From: Ruminococcus sp. AM22-13
GTDB lineage: Bacteria; Bacillota; Clostridia; Lachnospirales; Lachnospiraceae
NCBI RefSeq assembly: GCF_003471165.1
Contig: NZ_QRIL01000002.1
Location: forward strand, 124,001-188,000
Direction: 5' to 3'
Length of the DNA stretch: 64,000 bases
This document shows, piece by piece, positions 61,398 through 64,000 of this stretch. The position numbers and the translations under genes were made by a program. Within the stretch, counting starts at the first letter, position 1; every line of letters begins with the position of its first letter. The notes beneath the pieces are model-generated. The model worked only from the letters and a program-made list of their open reading frames with translations, ran no database searches and was not told where the DNA came from.

Positions 61398-63533
61398 TTA
61401 CATAGATTTACGTTCCGCAATCTCTGCCATCTTAGCTTCATTCAGACGTGTATCACCATGCACACGGCTGTAAGAGAGATATCCATTCATACGGTCAATC
61501 TTAGTCAGGTTCTTGGAACCGCAAACCGGGCACACATCCATCTCAAGCTCCTCATGTCCACAGTCGTCACAGTAAGCAAGAGAAAGGTTAACTCCTTCAT
61601 AATATCCCAGAGACATCGCTCTGCGGATCAGTGTACGGATTGCTTCACGATTATAACCGATTGGATAACGTACATACTGAATCTTACCGCCATTACACAG
61701 TTCCCAGAAACGTCCCTCCAGATCCTGTTTCTCGATCGGAGTTACATCTTCGGTTACATGACAGTGGAAGCTGTTGCTCACATACGGACGGTCAGAAACA
61801 CCTTTGACAATACCGTACATCTTACGGAACTGCTCAACCTGCAGACCACACAAACTCTCTGCAGGTGTTCCATAAATTGCATAAAGATAACCATCTTCCT
61901 CTTTAAACTCATTTACCTTCTTATTGATATATTTCAGAACATCCAGTGCAAACTGTCCGTCCTCAGCGATAGATTTACCATTATAAAGCTCCTGAAGCTC
62001 ATTCAACGCTGTGATGCCAAAGGAAGCTGTCATCGGCTTCAGAATCTTTCCAATCTTCTCATTCGGTTTCAGATGTCCGCCATAAAAACCACCCTCGCAA
62101 TATGCCAGTGGGTTGGTAGAAGCTCGCATCTGTCCAAGATAATCATACGTACGGATATGAAGATTACGGATCATCTCAAGATAGAAATCCAGTACCTCAT
62201 AGAAATCTCTGCTCTCTGCTCTCGCTTTCGCAAGAATCATCGGAAGATGAAGACTTACCGCACCAATGTTAAATCTGCCTACAAATACAGGCACATCCTT
62301 GTCATCTGCCGGGTACATTCCGCCACGTTCATACCATGGGCTTAAGAAAGCACGGCATCCCATCGGGCTGATAACCTTTCCATACTGCTTGTACATACTG
62401 GAAATATATCCTTTTCCGGACATAGAAAGCCAGTCCGGATACATTGTCTTGGCAGAGCAGTCAACGCCTGCCTCGAATACATCCTCACTGATCTTGCCTT
62501 TTCCATGAATGTTCTCGTCATACAGAAATACGATCTTCGGGAAAAGCACCGGTTTCTTACGTCCTGTTTTACCCTGTCCGCCTTTGTGCACTTCAAGAAG
62601 AGATACACTTGCCATCTTCTCAAACTGCTTAGTTCCCAGTCCAAGAGTTACTGTCACAAACGGATAATCTCCTCTGGAAGATCCCACTGTATTCAGCTTA
62701 TACTCGATTCCCTGCCATCCCTGGTCAAAGTCTCTGCGGACTTTATCAAGTGCATACTCAATCGCACGCTCCTCACGTCCGGTCCAGCTCTCATCAGAGT
62801 ACTTCATAAATTCCTGAATATATTTATCATAGCTCTTCTGTGCATACGGAGCAAGAATCTTATCCACTTCAGGTACTGTAAATCCGCCATACTGCTGTGC
62901 AGCGGTGCTCAGGATGATATCCCCCATAACGTCAAACGCTGTATCCAATGTCTTCGGCTCGTTGTACCATACATTTCCCATCTCGAATCCGCCGCTTAAT
63001 ACGGATGCCACATCAAACAGGCAGCAGTTCATGGTATCAAGACGTGCTGACTGGTCATGGATATAAATATAACCATCTTTACAAGCCTGAAGTTCATTAC
63101 GGTTCATGAAGAATTTACGATAAAGCTCTTTATTCAGTTCATTAAAAATCAGGCTTCGCTTCGTAGCAACCAGTGCGCTGTCTGTATTTGCATTACTCTT
63201 ATCACCGATATAACGGATTGCCTGACTCTTCGTATATACATCATCCATCATATGGATAAAGTCAAGTTTGTAATTTCTGTAGTCACGATAACTCTTGGCT
63301 ACAGCCGGATTCACTCTCTCAAGTGCTCCTTCCACAATATTATGCATCTCCTGAATCTGTATCTCATTCTTGCCCAGTGCTTCTGCATGTTCTTCCGCAA
63401 AATGGCAGATAAATTCTTTCTCTTTGTCAGAAAATGTATATAAGATTCTGGCCGCCGACTTATTTACTGCCGCTACGATCTTCTGTGAATTAAACTCTTC
63501 TCTTGTGCCATCTTTCTTTATTACATATATCAT
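61398..63533 (-). CDS. nrdD: Anaerobic ribonucleoside-triphosphate reductase (class III), NrdD
   Basis: 711 aa. N-terminal ATP-cone (YVIKKDGTREEFNSQKIVAAV), catalytic barrel with DTMNCCLFDVASVL and FVTVTLGLGTKQ, then the C-terminal zinc ribbon CDDCGHE...CPVCGS and the glycyl-radical site RMNGYLSYSRV. It makes dNTPs without oxygen and needs the activase NrdG, which is not in this window. The ATG at 63533 has GGAG eight bases upstream. The gene is followed by a strong terminator, so nrdG is not co-transcribed downstream. Confidence 0.96.
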   Translation of the reverse strand: MIYVIKKDGTREEFNSQKIVAAVNKSAARILYTFSDKEKEFICHFAEEHAEALGKNEIQIQEMHNIVEGALERVNPAVAKSYRDYRNYKLDFIHMMDDVYTKSQAIRYIGDKSNANTDSALVATKRSLIFNELNKELYRKFFMNRNELQACKDGYIYIHDQSARLDTMNCCLFDVASVLSGGFEMGNVWYNEPKTLDTAFDVMGDIILSTAAQQYGGFTVPEVDKILAPYAQKSYDKYIQEFMKYSDESWTGREERAIEYALDKVRRDFDQGWQGIEYKLNTVGSSRGDYPFVTVTLGLGTKQFEKMASVSLLEVHKGGQGKTGRKKPVLFPKIVFLYDENIHGKGKISEDVFEAGVDCSAKTMYPDWLSMSGKGYISSMYKQYGKVISPMGCRAFLSPWYERGGMYPADDKDVPVFVGRFNIGAVSLHLPMILAKARAESRDFYEVLDFYLEMIRNLHIRTYDYLGQMRASTNPLAYCEGGFYGGHLKPNEKIGKILKPMTASFGITALNELQELYNGKSIAEDGQFALDVLKYINKKVNEFKEEDGYLYAIYGTPAESLCGLQVEQFRKMYGIVKGVSDRPYVSNSFHCHVTEDVTPIEKQDLEGRFWELCNGGKIQYVRYPIGYNREAIRTLIRRAMSLGYYEGVNLSLAYCDDCGHEELEMDVCPVCGSKNLTKIDRMNGYLSYSRVHGDTRLNEAKMAEIAERKSM

Positions 63534-63580
63534 ACTTTTCGCTCCCATATACAAGATATAGTATTATTTTCTTTCGTTGT

Positions 63581-63602
63581 CCACAATTTATTCTATATGT
63601 GG
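63581..63602. promoter_or_regulatory. Palindromic operator candidate in the nrdD leader
   Basis: CCACA (63581-63585) and TGTGG (63598-63602) flank an AT-rich spacer. It lies just downstream of TATACT (63619-63614 on minus, with TG before it), the likely extended -10 of nrdD. It could be an NrdR box variant, but the match to the known consensus is partial. Confidence 0.4.
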
Positions 63603-63653
63603 TACGTTTATCAAGTATAGCACAGACTATGATAAAAGGGAAGAGCAAAAAAA

Positions 63654-64000
63654 TTATTCGTCATATTGCTGAATTTTATATAATGCAAGATAATTCTCTT
63701 GACCGTCCAGAGATACCGCAGTAACCTCATCCCCTACATGTAATTCCATTCTCTCCTGCTGTCCTGCTTCGTCAAATTTTACAGTTTTCTTCTTTCCAGT
63801 AGTGTACTTAATCTCCAGTGCCACCTCTTCCCAGCCGGATTTAATCTTATATTCTCCCGGCTCAATTAAAAATTCATACTCTATATCCTCTAAACCATAG
63901 ATGCCTTCTTGTGTCTTTATATAATTCTCTCCAACCACATAACTTTCTCCCGCGAAAATATAAGTATCCGGTTCGGTGCCCTGAATATTCTCGGTTGATT
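63654..64000 (-). CDS. Unidentified protein, C-terminal 114 residues (cut by window end)
   Basis: The frame is open to base 64000 on minus and its upstream part lies outside. The visible residues run STENIQGTEPDTYIFAGESY, then IEYEFLIEPGEYKIKSGWEE and end LALYKIQQYDE. The pattern of short strands with Glu/Gly/Tyr-rich turns resembles an extracellular beta-domain, as in lipoproteins with a C-terminal jelly-roll-like module, but I recognise no family. It is on the same strand as nrdD, about 120 bases upstream. Confidence 0.6.
   Translation of the reverse strand, partial: STENIQGTEPDTYIFAGESYVVGENYIKTQEGIYGLEDIEYEFLIEPGEYKIKSGWEEVALEIKYTTGKKKTVKFDEAGQQERMELHVGDEVTAVSLDGQENYLALYKIQQYDE

Noticed and set aside
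63581..63602. Firm NrdR box
   Set aside because: NrdR boxes usually come as a pair of 16-base palindromes; only one looser palindrome is visible, so I keep it as an operator candidate only.

Overview
Organism and overall character. This 64-kb window looks like the chromosome of a low-GC, Gram-positive gut anaerobe of the family Lachnospiraceae (Blautia-like). The reasons are the gene order of the division/cell-wall cluster, a classic Firmicutes priA-def-fmt-rsmB-rlmN-stp-prkC-rsgA-rpe-thiN operon, an L20-type infC leader, LicT-type PTS control, a MurE with the meso-DAP motif, and an anaerobic NrdD. I see no rRNA, tRNA, CRISPR array, insertion sequence or intact prophage. Most genes lie on the minus strand; the plus-strand exceptions are at 4.9-8.1 kb, 13.0-14.4 kb, 26.4-26.7 kb and 60.4-61.3 kb. 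Region by region. 1-4.7 kb (minus): a xylose-sensing three-component set (membrane-anchored sugar-binding protein, LytS/YesM-type histidine kinase, YesN-type response regulator) running into the xylose-binding lipoprotein gene xylF, which is cut by the window edge. 4.9-8.1 kb (plus): polysaccharide deacetylase, YesL/DUF624 membrane protein, TIGR01212 radical SAM protein and a DUF4364 winged-helix protein. 8.15-12.6 kb (minus): a beta-glucoside operon (LicT-type antiterminator, EIIBCA PTS permease, GH1 6-phospho-beta-glucosidase) with two RAT sites; the second RAT overlaps a hairpin that hides a ribosome binding site instead of a U-tract terminator. 13-14.4 kb: rarA. 14.4-18.8 kb: an accessory island with an AlbA_2/ATPase/HTH protein carrying an internal short-repeat tract, a DUF2971-like protein, and a deletion-scarred type I restriction-modification remnant (5' end of hsdR joined out of frame to the 3' half of hsdM), followed by a 207-bp inverted repeat. 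18.8-24.5 kb (minus): a branched-chain amino acid ABC operon livJHMGF plus a cytidylate-kinase-like gene. 24.7-26.2 kb: infC-rpmI-rplT with leader attenuator and an AUU start on infC. 26.4-26.7 kb: a tandem DUF1540 protein. 26.8-41 kb (minus): the dcw cluster mraZ-rsmH-ftsL-pbp-pbp-mraY-murD-ftsW-murA-divIB-ftsZ, with an array of MraZ boxes at its promoter. 41.1-43.6 kb: lgt and ychF. 43.8-57.5 kb: the thiN...priA-murE operon. 57.7-59.6 kb: a sortase-type surface protein. 59.7-60.4 kb: a gene-free stretch. 60.4-61.3 kb: carbamate kinase. 61.4-63.5 kb: nrdD. The window closes inside an unidentified gene. How it fits together. Two blocks supply envelope growth: MurA, MurD, MurE and MraY make precursors, FtsW with the two PBPs, FtsL, DivIB and FtsZ build the septum, and the PASTA kinase/phosphatase pair would coordinate them. 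The translation block (IF-3, L35, L20, Fmt, Def, RsmB, RlmN, RsgA) sits beside them. Carbohydrate genes (xylose, beta-glucosides) carry their own sensors. A recurrent small palindrome with the core TTACTGTTTACTCC is scattered through several intergenic gaps and, with two long inverted repeats, is the main non-genic structure in the window.
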